DNA of 64,000 nucleotides from Planctomycetota bacterium (GCA_026692865.1 JAPLNI010000028.1:1-64000); one strand, 5' to 3'. Shown: positions 7,968 to 16,895, counted from the stretch's first letter. Notes: generated by a model from the sequence alone, not told the origin. Numbers and translations: made by a program.

Positions 7968-10169
7968 TTAACGCGTGCTCATATCTACACTTAGTCCGCC
8001 AGCAGCCGGGACGTAGGCGTAGCGAGTATAGTCCATCATCATTCGATGGCTGCTAAATCGCCAAGCGCACGTGCTGATGCTGTTCATCATCATTTTAATC
8101 CACTTTCGTGGCAAACCATCGCGATCACGGTTATAGAAGGCGGGGATGACTTCATTCTCGAGCGTTTCGTACAAGAACTGGGCGTCACGTTTATCGGTGA
8201 TCTTATCATCGGTGTGGCTAGTTCCCCTACCGATTGCAAAACCATTCGAGCCATCGTAAGCCTCTGCCCACCAACCATCCAAGATGCTGAAATTCAGCCC
8301 GCCATTCAAGACGACCTTCTGACCGCTTGTTCCGGATGCTTCCAGTGGACGACGAGGATTATTCAACCAAACGTCCACTCCTTGGATCAAGTGTCGACAA
8401 ACGTTGATATCATAGTCTTCCAGGAATGCGACACGCCCTCGGAAACGAGGATCCAAACGTAAATTGGCGATCTCTTGAATAAACCGCTTTCCAGGTTCGT
8501 CTTTCGGGTGAGCCTTGCCTGCGTAGATCAGCTGGACTGGTCGCTCTGTGCTGTGCAGCAACGCGGTTACTCTTTCAAGATCGCTGAAAATCAAGTTGGC
8601 TCGTTTGTAAGTTGCGAATCGTCTTCCAAAGCCGATGGTGAGAATGTTCGGGTCCAGCAAGTGTCGAGCTTCCTCTAGCATTTGATCGCTCTCGCCTCGA
8701 CGACGGCATTGTCGTGAGATTCGACGGCGGACGAATGTCAGAAGCAGGCTCTTGAGGGCGTTGTGTGCTTCCCAAAGTTCACCCGGCTCAACGTGATGAA
8801 TATTTTGCCACAGGTCAGGCTCAGCCAACCGTGATTGCCAATGGGCTGGAAAGTGGCGGTCGTAGAGCTGCTGCATTTGCCAAGCGAGCCAGCTCGGTAC
8901 GTGAACACCGTTGGTAATGTGACCGATTGGGATCTGTTCTTCCGTTCGATCTGGCCAAAGCGACCGCCAAGCACGACGCGAGATATGTCCGTGAAGCTGT
9001 GAAACCGCGTTCGCGCGTCGCGATAGCTTCAAACCGATAACAGTCATACAAAACGTTTCACCGGAGTCTCCGGGATGAACACGTCCCAAGCCCATCAAAC
9101 CATCATGACTGAGTCCAATCGAATCTCGAAGCGGTCCAAGGTGCTCTTCGATTAGGTTGCCATCGAAGCGATCATGACCAGCGGGGACCGGGGTGTGCGT
9201 TGTAAAGATAGTCGATTGAGCTGTCTCACGATAAGCATCCTCATAGCTCATGCCATCGTCGGTCATTCTTTCGCGAATGACTTCCAGTGGAGCAAACGCG
9301 CTGTGTCCTTCGTTCAAATGGTATACACCTGGAGTGATTCCGGCGGCTCGCAATGCCTTTACGCCGCCAACACCCAGCACGAGTTCTTGGCGAATTCGAG
9401 TTCGTTCGTCACCGCCATAGAGCCGGCTAGTCAATTCGCGATCCTCGGGACGGTTTCCTTCAACATTGCAATCCAGCAACAGCAAGCGGACGCGGCCAAC
9501 TTTTAAAGTCCATACCTTCGCCAAAAGCCGACCGTTTCGCGTATCGATCGAAATCATAATCGGCGAGCCGTCTTCGTTTGTCGCGGCCTCGATAGGCAAG
9601 TTTTCAACACGCGTTTCAATGTATTCTTCGTGCTGATAGCCTTCGCTGTTCAAATGCTGCTTGAAGTAGCCGTGCGAGTAATACAAGCCGATTCCTACCA
9701 ACGGCACGCCGAGTCCGCTCGCACTCTTCACGTGGTCGCCAGACAAAACACCTAAGCCGCCCGAATAAATTGGTAGCGATTCGTGAATACCAAACTCGGC
9801 AGAGAAATACGCCACGGGCTTGGCTCCGAGTACTCCGGCATTGGTCGAAGCCCATGTCGAACCTGCTTCGAGATATTCTCTTAATCGGCGGTATGCGTAG
9901 TTTACGCGGCTGTGCAAAACCATTTCTGTTGCCCGAACAGACAGTCGCTCGGGCGTGAATTCCCGAAGCAGTGCAATTGGGTTATGATCCAACTGCCGCC
10001 ATCGAATAGGATCGATATCTCGGAAGAGATTGGTTACCTCCGGATGCCAACTCCACCAAAGGTTCTTTGCCAAAGCCATACACTTGTCGTACAGTTGGTC
10101 TGCTCCTAGCTCGCTGCCGAAATGAATTGGCGTTGTATCGACTTCAGGGGTCCATTCCAATTGCGTCAT
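7968..10169 (-). CDS. glgP: Alpha-glucan (glycogen) phosphorylase, short family
   Basis: This 733-residue enzyme should release glucose-1-phosphate from glycogen or maltodextrin using PLP. The N-terminus (about 10-115) matches the DUF3417 region of alpha-glucan phosphorylases (ALAKNLWWSWHPE). Then come FSAEFGIHESLPIYSGGLGVL, the substrate region GHSAFAPLEVIRERM, FTTHTPVPAGHD, and the PLP-binding SGTSGQK with K618. The signature usually reads SGTSGMK; the Q before K is a small departure. It is shorter than the GlgP of enterobacteria (about 800) but normal for the DUF3417 branch. It is convergent with the LarA-like gene and divergent from the acyl-CoA dehydrogenase-like gene. Confidence 0.92.
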   Translation of the reverse strand: MTQLEWTPEVDTTPIHFGSELGADQLYDKCMALAKNLWWSWHPEVTNLFRDIDPIRWRQLDHNPIALLREFTPERLSVRATEMVLHSRVNYAYRRLREYLEAGSTWASTNAGVLGAKPVAYFSAEFGIHESLPIYSGGLGVLSGDHVKSASGLGVPLVGIGLYYSHGYFKQHLNSEGYQHEEYIETRVENLPIEAATNEDGSPIMISIDTRNGRLLAKVWTLKVGRVRLLLLDCNVEGNRPEDRELTSRLYGGDERTRIRQELVLGVGGVKALRAAGITPGVYHLNEGHSAFAPLEVIRERMTDDGMSYEDAYRETAQSTIFTTHTPVPAGHDRFDGNLIEEHLGPLRDSIGLSHDGLMGLGRVHPGDSGETFCMTVIGLKLSRRANAVSQLHGHISRRAWRSLWPDRTEEQIPIGHITNGVHVPSWLAWQMQQLYDRHFPAHWQSRLAEPDLWQNIHHVEPGELWEAHNALKSLLLTFVRRRISRQCRRRGESDQMLEEARHLLDPNILTIGFGRRFATYKRANLIFSDLERVTALLHSTERPVQLIYAGKAHPKDEPGKRFIQEIANLRLDPRFRGRVAFLEDYDINVCRHLIQGVDVWLNNPRRPLEASGTSGQKVVLNGGLNFSILDGWWAEAYDGSNGFAIGRGTSHTDDKITDKRDAQFLYETLENEVIPAFYNRDRDGLPRKWIKMMMNSISTCAWRFSSHRMMMDYTRYAYVPAAGGLSVDMSTR

Positions 10170-10212
10170 GACGATCCTTTAACACTTTCAAATTAGAAAA
10201 AGTAGTTGACGC

Positions 10213-10232
10213 CGTAGTTATAGCGAACTACG
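10213..10232. promoter_or_regulatory. Inverted repeat between divergent genes
   Basis: CGTAGTT and AACTACG are separated by 6 bases. They lie in the 117-bp gap between glgP (minus strand) and the acyl-CoA dehydrogenase-like gene (plus strand). Its position suits an operator for either promoter. Confidence 0.3.
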
Positions 10233-10286
10233 AACAAGAAAACAAAGGTGTACTCAAAGTCCTTCTTGCTTAGCCCCCCTTTCATC

Positions 10287-11387
10287 ATGTTAGACAACTA
10301 CTTCTACCATCAGATCGCGACGAATTCGCTTCGCATTGAACCGACCAACGATTGGCCCACGAAGCAACTGCAACTCTGTAAAGATGCAAAGGTGTTCAGT
10401 CTTCTAAGTCCCGGAACGGACGCTTCGAGAATGTTGGACGAAGCCGACGGCACTTTATCCCGCGATACCTTGATAGCTAATGACTGGTTGTCGCTAAGTA
10501 CTTACATCGAAATCGCGAATAACTGCCTAACAACTGCCTTCGTGCTCACACAACGACAGGCCGCAGTGGTACGTGTCGCGGCGAGTTCTAATGCACTCGC
10601 AAAGGAACGTTGGCTGCCGAAACTCTTTAGTGGCGATTTGTTTTCGACTGTGGGAATAAGCCATCTCACAACCAGCCGACAGCACGTAAAAACCCCAGTC
10701 CTCGCTGCCAATCCCATCGACGGCGGCAGCAAGTTTGAATTAAGCGGATATAGCCCGTGGGTAACCGGCGCAGCTTACGCAGACCTCATAGTCGTCGGTG
10801 CAACTCTTGATGATGGAAAGCAAGTGTTGTTGGCTGTTAATAGCAAACTGCCAGGCATAACGCCTGGCCCGGGGATGGAACTGATGGCGTTATCTGCTTC
10901 GAAGACCGATCAAGTTCATTTCGACCGAGTGGTCGTCGACAGCGCGGATCTTCTCTTTGGTCCAAATGCAAACGTGATGCGGCTAGGTAGTGGCGGTGGA
11001 ACAGGTAGCTTGCAGACCAGCGCGCTGGCGATCGGGCTCAGTTTGCGTGCGGTAGATTATCTTCTTAATGAGTCGACTGATCGAACTGACCTCAGCGAAC
11101 CCGCTGATCAACTGCAACGAGAATCACAAGCGTTGCTTAAGGATCTCTATGATTTGGTTCACCAAACACCAAGAGTCGATCCGCTACTGAATTCGGAACA
11201 AATTCGCCAGCGTGCGAACTCACTCGCTCTGCGTGCAACTCAATCAACACTCATGGTCGCAAAAGGAGCAGGATACATGAGTGGCCATCCCGCAGAACGA
11301 TGGTGCCGCGAAGCGTTGTTCTTTCTTGTTTGGTCTTGCCCGAAAAGTGTTTCTTTCGCGAATCTTTGCGAGTTTGCAAAGAGTTAA
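10287..11387 (+). CDS. Acyl-CoA dehydrogenase-like flavoprotein
   Basis: The frame opens with a GTG at 10248, but the ATG at 10287 gives a more natural start (MLDNYFYHQI) and 366 residues. The order of elements fits the acyl-CoA dehydrogenase fold: an N-terminal helical part with TAFVLTQRQAAV and LAKERWLPKLFSGDLFSTVGISH, then a beta domain with GYSPWVTGAAYADLIVVGA and LMALSASKTDQVHFDRVVV, then a C-terminal helical bundle (ALRATQSTLMVAKGAGYM). The usual EP-x-GSD FAD/substrate motif is replaced by SHLTTSRQH, so the activity may differ from classical fatty acyl-CoA oxidation. Substrate unknown. No electron-transfer flavoprotein genes lie nearby. Confidence 0.72.
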   Translation: MLDNYFYHQIATNSLRIEPTNDWPTKQLQLCKDAKVFSLLSPGTDASRMLDEADGTLSRDTLIANDWLSLSTYIEIANNCLTTAFVLTQRQAAVVRVAASSNALAKERWLPKLFSGDLFSTVGISHLTTSRQHVKTPVLAANPIDGGSKFELSGYSPWVTGAAYADLIVVGATLDDGKQVLLAVNSKLPGITPGPGMELMALSASKTDQVHFDRVVVDSADLLFGPNANVMRLGSGGGTGSLQTSALAIGLSLRAVDYLLNESTDRTDLSEPADQLQRESQALLKDLYDLVHQTPRVDPLLNSEQIRQRANSLALRATQSTLMVAKGAGYMSGHPAERWCREALFFLVWSCPKSVSFANLCEFAKS

Positions 11388-11416
11388 GTGCGGACACAGA
11401 ATGCTTTTGTTTTTGC

Positions 11417-12166
11417 TTAGATCATCAATCGAATCGCTGCGATAGCGGTAAAGATCAAGATGATCGTATTGAATGCCTTTTGTGGAATCCGCCCAACGAC
11501 AGATTTTCCAATCCAAAGTCCAACTGGGATCAGAGGAATCAAAACCAGTTTGACGTTCAGTGTGCTCAGATCAATCAAACCCATCTGATAGCTGAACGGG
11601 ACTTTTAAGACATTTAAAAGCAAGAAGAACCAAGCGCCAGTTCCTACGAACTCCATCTTGGGCACCGATAACGACAAAAGATAAATCGCAAAGATGGGAC
11701 CAGCAGCATTCGCCATCATCGTTGTCACGCCCACTAAGATCCCCATCGCTAAAGAGAACCACTTCGAATGAGGCACGCTTTCTAAAAAGGATGTCCGCCA
11801 CAGTCGGATGATCTGAACTAGGGTAAGCGAAAGGATGATTCCGCCGATGACTGGTTGATAAACCGCTTCGTCCATTCGCGACATGAACAGCCACCCCAAC
11901 GTAACTCCGACCAACGCAGGGGGAAGCATGCGGCGTACATGAGACCAGTTGGCATGCCTTCCGAAAGCAAAAGTTGCCGAGATATCCCCGACAATCAGCA
12001 TCGGGAGCACGACCCCCGTGGATGGCAGTGCCCCGAATACATAGGCAAAAACCATCACGTGGACCATGCTAATTCCAGACAGCCCACTTTTGGAAATGCC
12101 AATGCCGATCGCAGCGATGCAAAGCAAGCACCACTCAAAAACCGTGATCGAAGAAAAATCGCCCAT
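11417..12166 (-). CDS. TSUP (TauE/SafE) family permease
   Basis: This 249-residue inner-membrane protein has about eight hydrophobic segments, among them CLLCIAAIGIGISKSGLSG at the N-terminus, GVVLPMLIVGDISA, FSLAMGILVGVTTMMANAAGP and LVLIPLIPVGLWIGKSVVG. The G-x-SGxxG start and the central MMANAAGP segment are typical of TSUP permeases, which export or import small sulfur- or carbon-containing anions such as sulfite or sulfoacetate. The substrate cannot be told. It follows glutamine synthetase on the same strand but a terminator separates the two. Confidence 0.85.
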   Translation of the reverse strand: MGDFSSITVFEWCLLCIAAIGIGISKSGLSGISMVHVMVFAYVFGALPSTGVVLPMLIVGDISATFAFGRHANWSHVRRMLPPALVGVTLGWLFMSRMDEAVYQPVIGGIILSLTLVQIIRLWRTSFLESVPHSKWFSLAMGILVGVTTMMANAAGPIFAIYLLSLSVPKMEFVGTGAWFFLLLNVLKVPFSYQMGLIDLSTLNVKLVLIPLIPVGLWIGKSVVGRIPQKAFNTIILIFTAIAAIRLMI

Positions 12167-12183
12167 AAATATTGCGTATCAAT

Positions 12184-12216
12184 AAAAACAGTCCTGACCG
12201 AAATCGGACAGGACTG
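12184..12216 (-). terminator. Terminator of the glutamine synthetase gene
   Basis: Read on the minus strand, 33 bp after the glnII stop, CAGTCCTG pairs with CAGGACTG (arms 12209-12216 and 12189-12196), extended by CCGA/TCGG inside the loop. A T-rich run, CTGTTTTTATT, follows. This is a good intrinsic terminator just before the TSUP gene start at 12166. Confidence 0.8.
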
Positions 12217-12248
12217 CTTAGGTTTTAAATCAATTAAACTCTCCACGA

Positions 12249-13268
12249 CTATGTCGTTGGAACGCTCATGATGGTCTTGAGAACTCGCGAAACAATTCGG
12301 TACGGGTTAGCAGCCGAGTTTGGTCGACGATCTTCCAAGTATCCCTTGTAGTCGTTGTTAACAAAGCTGTGAGGAACACGAATCGATGCACCACGGTTTG
12401 CAACGCCCCAATTGAACTTGTCAATCGACTGGGTCTCGTGAAGTCCGGTCAATCGCAGGTGGTTGTCAGGTCCGTAAGCTGCAATATGTTCATCCTTGTA
12501 CTTGTCAAATGCATCCATAAGCTTGAGGAAGTATTCCTTTCCACCAGTTTCTCGCATGAACTTGGTCGAGAAGTTGCAGTGCATACCAGAACCGTTCCAG
12601 TCGCCCTTAATTGGCTTGCAGTGAATATTCACGTCCAAGCCGTACTTTTCGCAGAGTCTGAACAGAAGGTAACGAGCGACCCAAACGTCGTCGGCCGCTT
12701 TCTTGGAGCCCTTCGCGAAAATCTGGAACTCCCATTGTCCCTTGGCAACTTCAGCGTTGATACCTTCGTGGTTGATGCCAGCGTCTAGACACAGGTCCCA
12801 GTGTTCTTCAACAATTTGACGCGCAACATCTCCAACTTGCTTGTAACCAACTCCGCAATAGTATGGCCCTTGAGGTCCTGGGTATCCATCTACTGGGAAT
12901 CCGAGCGGTGCACCGTTTTCGTAGAAGAAATACTCTTGCTCCAATCCGATCCACAGATCTGGATCATCATCGATTGTCGAGCGATGATTCGATGGATGTG
13001 CCGTCATGTCAGGAAGCATGACTTCGCACATGACGATGAAACCGTTCTTTCGCGAACTATCTGGATACAACGCAACTGGCTTGAGAATGCAGTCGGAACT
13101 ATGTCCGTCGGCTTGTTGAGTCGAGCTACCGTCGAATCCCCAAAGTGCACAATCTGCAACTGAGGTTGGAGCTTTATCGACTACCTTGCATTTCCCTCTA
13201 AGACTTGGTTCAGGGGTGTAACCATCTAGCCAAATGTACTCGAGCTTGTATTTGTTGTCAGACGACAT
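12249..13268 (-). CDS. glnII: Glutamine synthetase type II
   Basis: About 339 residues, the size of the eukaryotic-like GSII family rather than the 470-residue bacterial GSI. It makes glutamine from glutamate, ammonia and ATP. Recognisable segments are LEYIWLDGYTP at the start, LWGFDGSSTQQADG (the D-G-S-S-T substrate loop), LEQEYFFY with metal-binding glutamates, KPIKGDWNGSGMHCNFST, and NRGASIRVPHSFVNN carrying the catalytic arginine region. The frame opens at a TTG at 13301; the ATG at 13268 fits the family's N-terminus best. It has no adenylylation loop, so control is expected to be transcriptional. It is divergent from the CstA-type gene. Confidence 0.92.
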   Translation of the reverse strand: MSSDNKYKLEYIWLDGYTPEPSLRGKCKVVDKAPTSVADCALWGFDGSSTQQADGHSSDCILKPVALYPDSSRKNGFIVMCEVMLPDMTAHPSNHRSTIDDDPDLWIGLEQEYFFYENGAPLGFPVDGYPGPQGPYYCGVGYKQVGDVARQIVEEHWDLCLDAGINHEGINAEVAKGQWEFQIFAKGSKKAADDVWVARYLLFRLCEKYGLDVNIHCKPIKGDWNGSGMHCNFSTKFMRETGGKEYFLKLMDAFDKYKDEHIAAYGPDNHLRLTGLHETQSIDKFNWGVANRGASIRVPHSFVNNDYKGYLEDRRPNSAANPYRIVSRVLKTIMSVPTT

Positions 13269-13483
13269 GTAGTAGGATCTCTTCTTCATCAAAAGGAACA
13301 ACTGATCAAACAGCTGACGACAAGATGTTGCGACAGGAGGAGAGAATCCTGATTGCCATCCCAGCTTCGAACTTCTTGTGCGAGGTTCAGCATTACAACT
13401 AAACCTCCCGAAGGTGCCAAGCCTTCGTCAACGACTTTTAGCTAAGTTAGCTACCACAGAACCGCCAAGCAAGTTCCCATCCC

Positions 13484-13567
13484 TGTGCAAGGGAAAATTT
13501 TCTTGCACAATTACAACGCGGTTTGGATTAACTTATCTAATCCTGCATTTCGCAATAACCGTGCAAG
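13484..13567. promoter_or_regulatory. Repeated GTGCAAG sites between glnII and the CstA-type gene
   Basis: TGTGCAAG (13484-13491) and CTTGCACA (13502-13509) form an inverted repeat with 8-bp arms and a 10-bp AT-rich spacer. GTGCAAG recurs at 13561-13567. They lie in the 324-bp divergent gap, 26-109 bp upstream of the CstA-type ATG. The arrangement fits a dimeric repressor or activator operator with an extra half-site. Confidence 0.5.
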
Positions 13568-13592
13568 TCCTCTTCAGTCGAGTTCAGTTCCC

Positions 13593-15719
13593 ATGAACGC
13601 AATGCCCGTCATGCTGCTAGTCCTAGCGATCCTATCGATCGCTTATCGCTTCTACAGTAATTTTTTGGCAGCGAGAGTGGCTGTCCTGGACGATTCGCGA
13701 ATAACCCCCGCCCACCGCCTTAATGACGGCCAGAACTACGATCCAACCAATCGATGGGTTTTATTCGGCCATCACTTCGCGGCAATCTCCGGCGCGGGAC
13801 CACTTATCGGACCGGTTCTCGCAATCCAGTTCGGCTACATGCCCGGTTTAGTTTGGCTGGTTGTTGGTGTTTGCCTTGCGGGAGCAGTTCAAGACATGTT
13901 GGTTCTTTGGGCCAGCACACGAACCGACGGCCGTTCACTGGCTGAGATCACGCGATCAACACTCGGACCTTTCGCAGGGATGACGGCTTCGATCGCCATT
14001 TTGTTCATCGTGATCATCGCACTATCGGGACTTGGAATCATCGTCGTGAAGGCTCTCGGTGGTGAAGAAGTCAAAATGCCGACCGGAACAAAGATTACCT
14101 ACTCGCAAAAAGCACCGGAAAGCCCCTCGCACGAAATCAGCAAGTCAGCAGATCCAAGTGTGATCGCAATTCCTCCCGATTCGACACTGACTTTTCCAAA
14201 CGGCAACTCGTTTACCCGCAGCGAAGGCTTCGTGATCAAGCTACCCAAAGGCGAAACTCTCGACAGCAATGCTCCCGGTGAAGGTAAACCTCAAGAATTG
14301 ATCTTGCCCGCTGGTACCAATGAGCAAGTCCGTGGCAGCTCTTGGGGGGTCTTTACAATCGCTTGTACGATACCAATCGCTTTGTTCGTTGGCTGGTACA
14401 TGTATCGCATTCGCAAAGGTCGCGTGGTGGAAGCGTCCTTGCTGGGGGCTGCGGCTGTTCTGTTTGTCACCGTTGCTGGAAGCTGGATTCCCGGTTCGCC
14501 ACTAGAACCATATTTCACGTGGGATCGTGATCAAACGATCTTCGCTATTTGTTTATATGGATTTGTGGCTTCGGTCCTCCCCGTTTGGCTTCTGCTTTGC
14601 CCTCGCGATTATTTATCAAGCTTTTTGAAAGTAGGAACCATCGGAATTTTGATCCTGGGTGTATTGATCGCGAATCCAAAACTGGAAGCACCCGCTATCA
14701 ATACCCAGTTCGCTAACGGTGGTGGACCTTACTTCAACGGTGCGATTTTCCCATTCGTTTTCATCTGCATCATGTGTGGAGCCGTCTCTGGTTTTCATGC
14801 GCTGGTTGCTTCAGGTACGACGCCCAAGATGATAGGTCGCGAAAGTGACATCCGAATGATTGGCTATGGATCGATGCTGCTTGAAGGGCTTGTCGCGATC
14901 ACGGCTCTTCTGGCCGCGGCAACACTCCCTCAAGGTGACTACTGGGCGATCAATATCGATCTTGCTCAAGTCGAAAAGTATGCTGACAAATTGGAAGCGA
15001 TGGGTGCAAGTACGGATCACTTGGTAGACCTTGAAAAACAAGTCGGTGGGGAAACACTTCGCGGTCGAACCGGTGGAGCGGTGACGCTGGCTGTCGGAAT
15101 GGCCAAGGTAATGACCGATGCGACTCGAGCTATCACCAACAGCATTTCGATCGATGGAGTTATTAAATATTGGTATCACTTCGCGATCATGTTTGAAGCT
15201 CTTTTTATTCTCACAACGATCGATACGGGTACACGCATCGCGAGATTCTTGTTTCAGGAAATTTTGGGCAAGATTTTTCCGGCCTTTGAAAAGGTCGACT
15301 GGCTTCCCGGAGTATTGATTAGCTCCTCGCTGGTCACCTTGGCTTGGGGCGGATTGATTTGGAGCGGATCCATTCAAACGATTTGGCCGATGTTTGGAAT
15401 TGCTAATCAACTTCTAAGCGGTATCGCGCTGGCGGTCGTTACGACTTACCTGATTCAACAGGGACGAGCCAAATATGCTTGGGTCACCATCATTCCGATG
15501 CTGTTCGTTGTTACCACCACGTTGACCGCCGGAAGCCAGATGATCATGGGCCCATTTGCGACCGACATTCAAGTTGGTTGGAGTACGAAAAATTGGTCGC
15601 AGTTGATCCGAGGTTCGCTTTGCACAACAGGAATTATTTTCCTGTTAGCCTGTTTTTCAATCATCGTCGTAACAGCCGTTACACGATGGTTCGAGCCACG
15701 TCCGAAACAAGCGGAATGA
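13593..15719 (+). CDS. cstA: CstA-family carbon starvation / peptide or pyruvate transporter
   Basis: The frame is open from 13485, but the ATG at 13593 starts the first membrane helix (MLLVLAILSIAYRFYSNFLA) and yields 708 residues. Family landmarks are NRWVLFGHHFAAISGAGPLIGPVLAIQFGY, RTDGRSLAEITR, CGAVSGFHALVASGTTPK and TIDTGTRIARFL, with more than twelve hydrophobic segments. CstA proteins import peptides or pyruvate. An insertion of roughly 100 residues (about 160-255, rich in Pro, Ser and charged residues, including SYSQKAPESPS-like text) lies between early helices and is probably an extracytoplasmic loop. No strong ribosome binding site is evident, so a start at 13602 is also possible. 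Confidence 0.88.
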   Translation: MNAMPVMLLVLAILSIAYRFYSNFLAARVAVLDDSRITPAHRLNDGQNYDPTNRWVLFGHHFAAISGAGPLIGPVLAIQFGYMPGLVWLVVGVCLAGAVQDMLVLWASTRTDGRSLAEITRSTLGPFAGMTASIAILFIVIIALSGLGIIVVKALGGEEVKMPTGTKITYSQKAPESPSHEISKSADPSVIAIPPDSTLTFPNGNSFTRSEGFVIKLPKGETLDSNAPGEGKPQELILPAGTNEQVRGSSWGVFTIACTIPIALFVGWYMYRIRKGRVVEASLLGAAAVLFVTVAGSWIPGSPLEPYFTWDRDQTIFAICLYGFVASVLPVWLLLCPRDYLSSFLKVGTIGILILGVLIANPKLEAPAINTQFANGGGPYFNGAIFPFVFICIMCGAVSGFHALVASGTTPKMIGRESDIRMIGYGSMLLEGLVAITALLAAATLPQGDYWAINIDLAQVEKYADKLEAMGASTDHLVDLEKQVGGETLRGRTGGAVTLAVGMAKVMTDATRAITNSISIDGVIKYWYHFAIMFEALFILTTIDTGTRIARFLFQEILGKIFPAFEKVDWLPGVLISSSLVTLAWGGLIWSGSIQTIWPMFGIANQLLSGIALAVVTTYLIQQGRAKYAWVTIIPMLFVVTTTLTAGSQMIMGPFATDIQVGWSTKNWSQLIRGSLCTTGIIFLLACFSIIVVTAVTRWFEPRPKQAE

Positions 15720-15762
15720 AGCTTGTGTAGTCAGGTAACGGAGCAAGTAATCGGAAAATCAA

Positions 15763-16572
15763 ATGTCACCAATTGATTTAATCGCATTGAATGCTCGCAA
15801 GCCGGCTTGCCGCGGATCGGAGCTATCGCACGAGGTGCGCGAAGCTCTTGCTAGCGGATTAATTGAATCAAAAAACCTTATCGAATGGTTGAATGTGGAC
15901 CGAATTCGACTCGTTGTATCTATCGCGAAGGAGATCAACGACGAGGCCTTGAGTTCAAGAATCGCCGATGCGAAAGAGTCCGATGAGAAGCTGGCTGCGT
16001 TAAAGCTATCGGTAAAATTAGCACGAGCTCTCTCCCCATCGATCAAGTTGGGCGACGCGAATTTTCAACGATTAGCAAGTCATACAAGTGATGTCGCTCG
16101 CGAATGGGCAGCGCTGTTGGTCGGTTTGCAGCAAGGTATTTCGTTCGCAAAAAAGTTAGCCTGGATCAAACCCTTTGCGGATGATTCGAACCCCGGAGTT
16201 CGTGAGTTGGCTTGGATTTCGCTACGAGCGGATGTAATTCGCGATCCAATTGCGGCGATCAAAAACCTCATACCCTGGACCGGTAGCCGAACGCACACGA
16301 TACGTCGGTACGCATCGGAGATCACACGACCGCGTGGCGTTTGGGCACCGCATATTCCGCTTCTAAAAGCAGACCCGCAACCGGGACTGGCGATTCTCGA
16401 ACCACTTCTTGCGGATGAATCAAAGTACGTTCGCAACTCAGTCGCCAACTGGCTCAACGATGCTGGAAAGACGCACCCGGATTGGGTGCGATCCATAACA
16501 AAACGCTGGACTGAAGCATCGACATGCAAAGAGACGGTCGCAATTGTCAAACGAGCAACGCGAAATCTCTGA
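15763..16572 (+). CDS. DNA alkylation repeat (AlkC/AlkD-like) HEAT protein
   Basis: The 269-residue protein is helical throughout. The diagnostic stretch is in the C-terminal half: RRYASEITRPRGVWAPHIP, then LKADPQPGLAILEPLLAD and ESKYVRNSVANWLNDAGK followed by HPDWV. That order (R-x-S-x-RP, L-x-DP, YVR-SVAN-LND, HPD) is typical of the AlkC branch of HEAT-like DNA alkylation repeat proteins, which remove alkylated purines from DNA or bind it. It starts 43 bp after the CstA-type gene and may be cotranscribed with it. No other DNA repair gene is adjacent. Glycosylase activity is inferred from family only. Confidence 0.75.
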   Translation: MSPIDLIALNARKPACRGSELSHEVREALASGLIESKNLIEWLNVDRIRLVVSIAKEINDEALSSRIADAKESDEKLAALKLSVKLARALSPSIKLGDANFQRLASHTSDVAREWAALLVGLQQGISFAKKLAWIKPFADDSNPGVRELAWISLRADVIRDPIAAIKNLIPWTGSRTHTIRRYASEITRPRGVWAPHIPLLKADPQPGLAILEPLLADESKYVRNSVANWLNDAGKTHPDWVRSITKRWTEASTCKETVAIVKRATRNL

Positions 16573-16576
16573 TTCC

Positions 16577-16731
16577 TTTTGGAGTGCTGTGACTTGTCGA
16601 AGCTTTTGGGCGAGCGACGCTGCGAAAAAGGAGAGCTCGCGAGGTTGTTTGTCTTTACGTTCGCTACGATTAATCTGATCGAGAACCGACAGATAACTCT
16701 TAAAGCTCCGCCGAAATGGAGCACTCCAAAG
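16577..16731 (+). repeat. MITE-like repeat, copy A (155 bp)
   Basis: It begins TTTTGGAGTGCTGTGACTTG and ends GGAGCACTCCAAAG, so its ends are inverted repeats of about 10 bp (TTTGGAGTGC / GCACTCCAAA). The interior contains GCTCGCGAGG and ACCGACAGATAACTCTTAA. It is followed directly by copy B. There is no coding potential; long open frames here on the minus strand are unconvincing. Confidence 0.75.
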
Positions 16732-16736
16732 ATCCC

Positions 16737-16890
16737 TTTTGAGTGCTGTGACTTGTCGCAGCTTTGGGGCGAGCGATGCTGCGCAATAGTAGAGCTCGCG
16801 AGATCGTTTGTCTTTACGTTCGCTACGATCCTTTTGATCGAGGACCGACAGATAAGTCTTAAAGCTCCGCCAAGACGGAGCACTCCAAAG
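16737..16890 (+). repeat. MITE-like repeat, copy B (154 bp)
   Basis: It is nearly the same sequence as copy A, in the same orientation, five bases downstream. Matching text includes GAGTGCTGTGACTTGTCG at the left, ACCGACAGATAAGTCTTAA in the middle and GGAGCACTCCAAAG at the right. It ends 6 bp from the stop codon of the minus-strand oxidoreductase, so it may supply that gene's transcript end. Together A and B fill the 323-bp gap 16573-16895. Confidence 0.75.
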
Positions 16891-16895
16891 AGTAC

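Noticed and set aside
9174-9506. Plus-strand frame of 110 codons inside glgP
   Set aside because: It is the antisense shadow of a well-conserved enzyme.
16080-16883. Minus-strand frame of 267 codons across the repeats
   Set aside because: It overlaps the AlkC-like gene and both MITE-like copies; its product repeats only because the DNA repeats.
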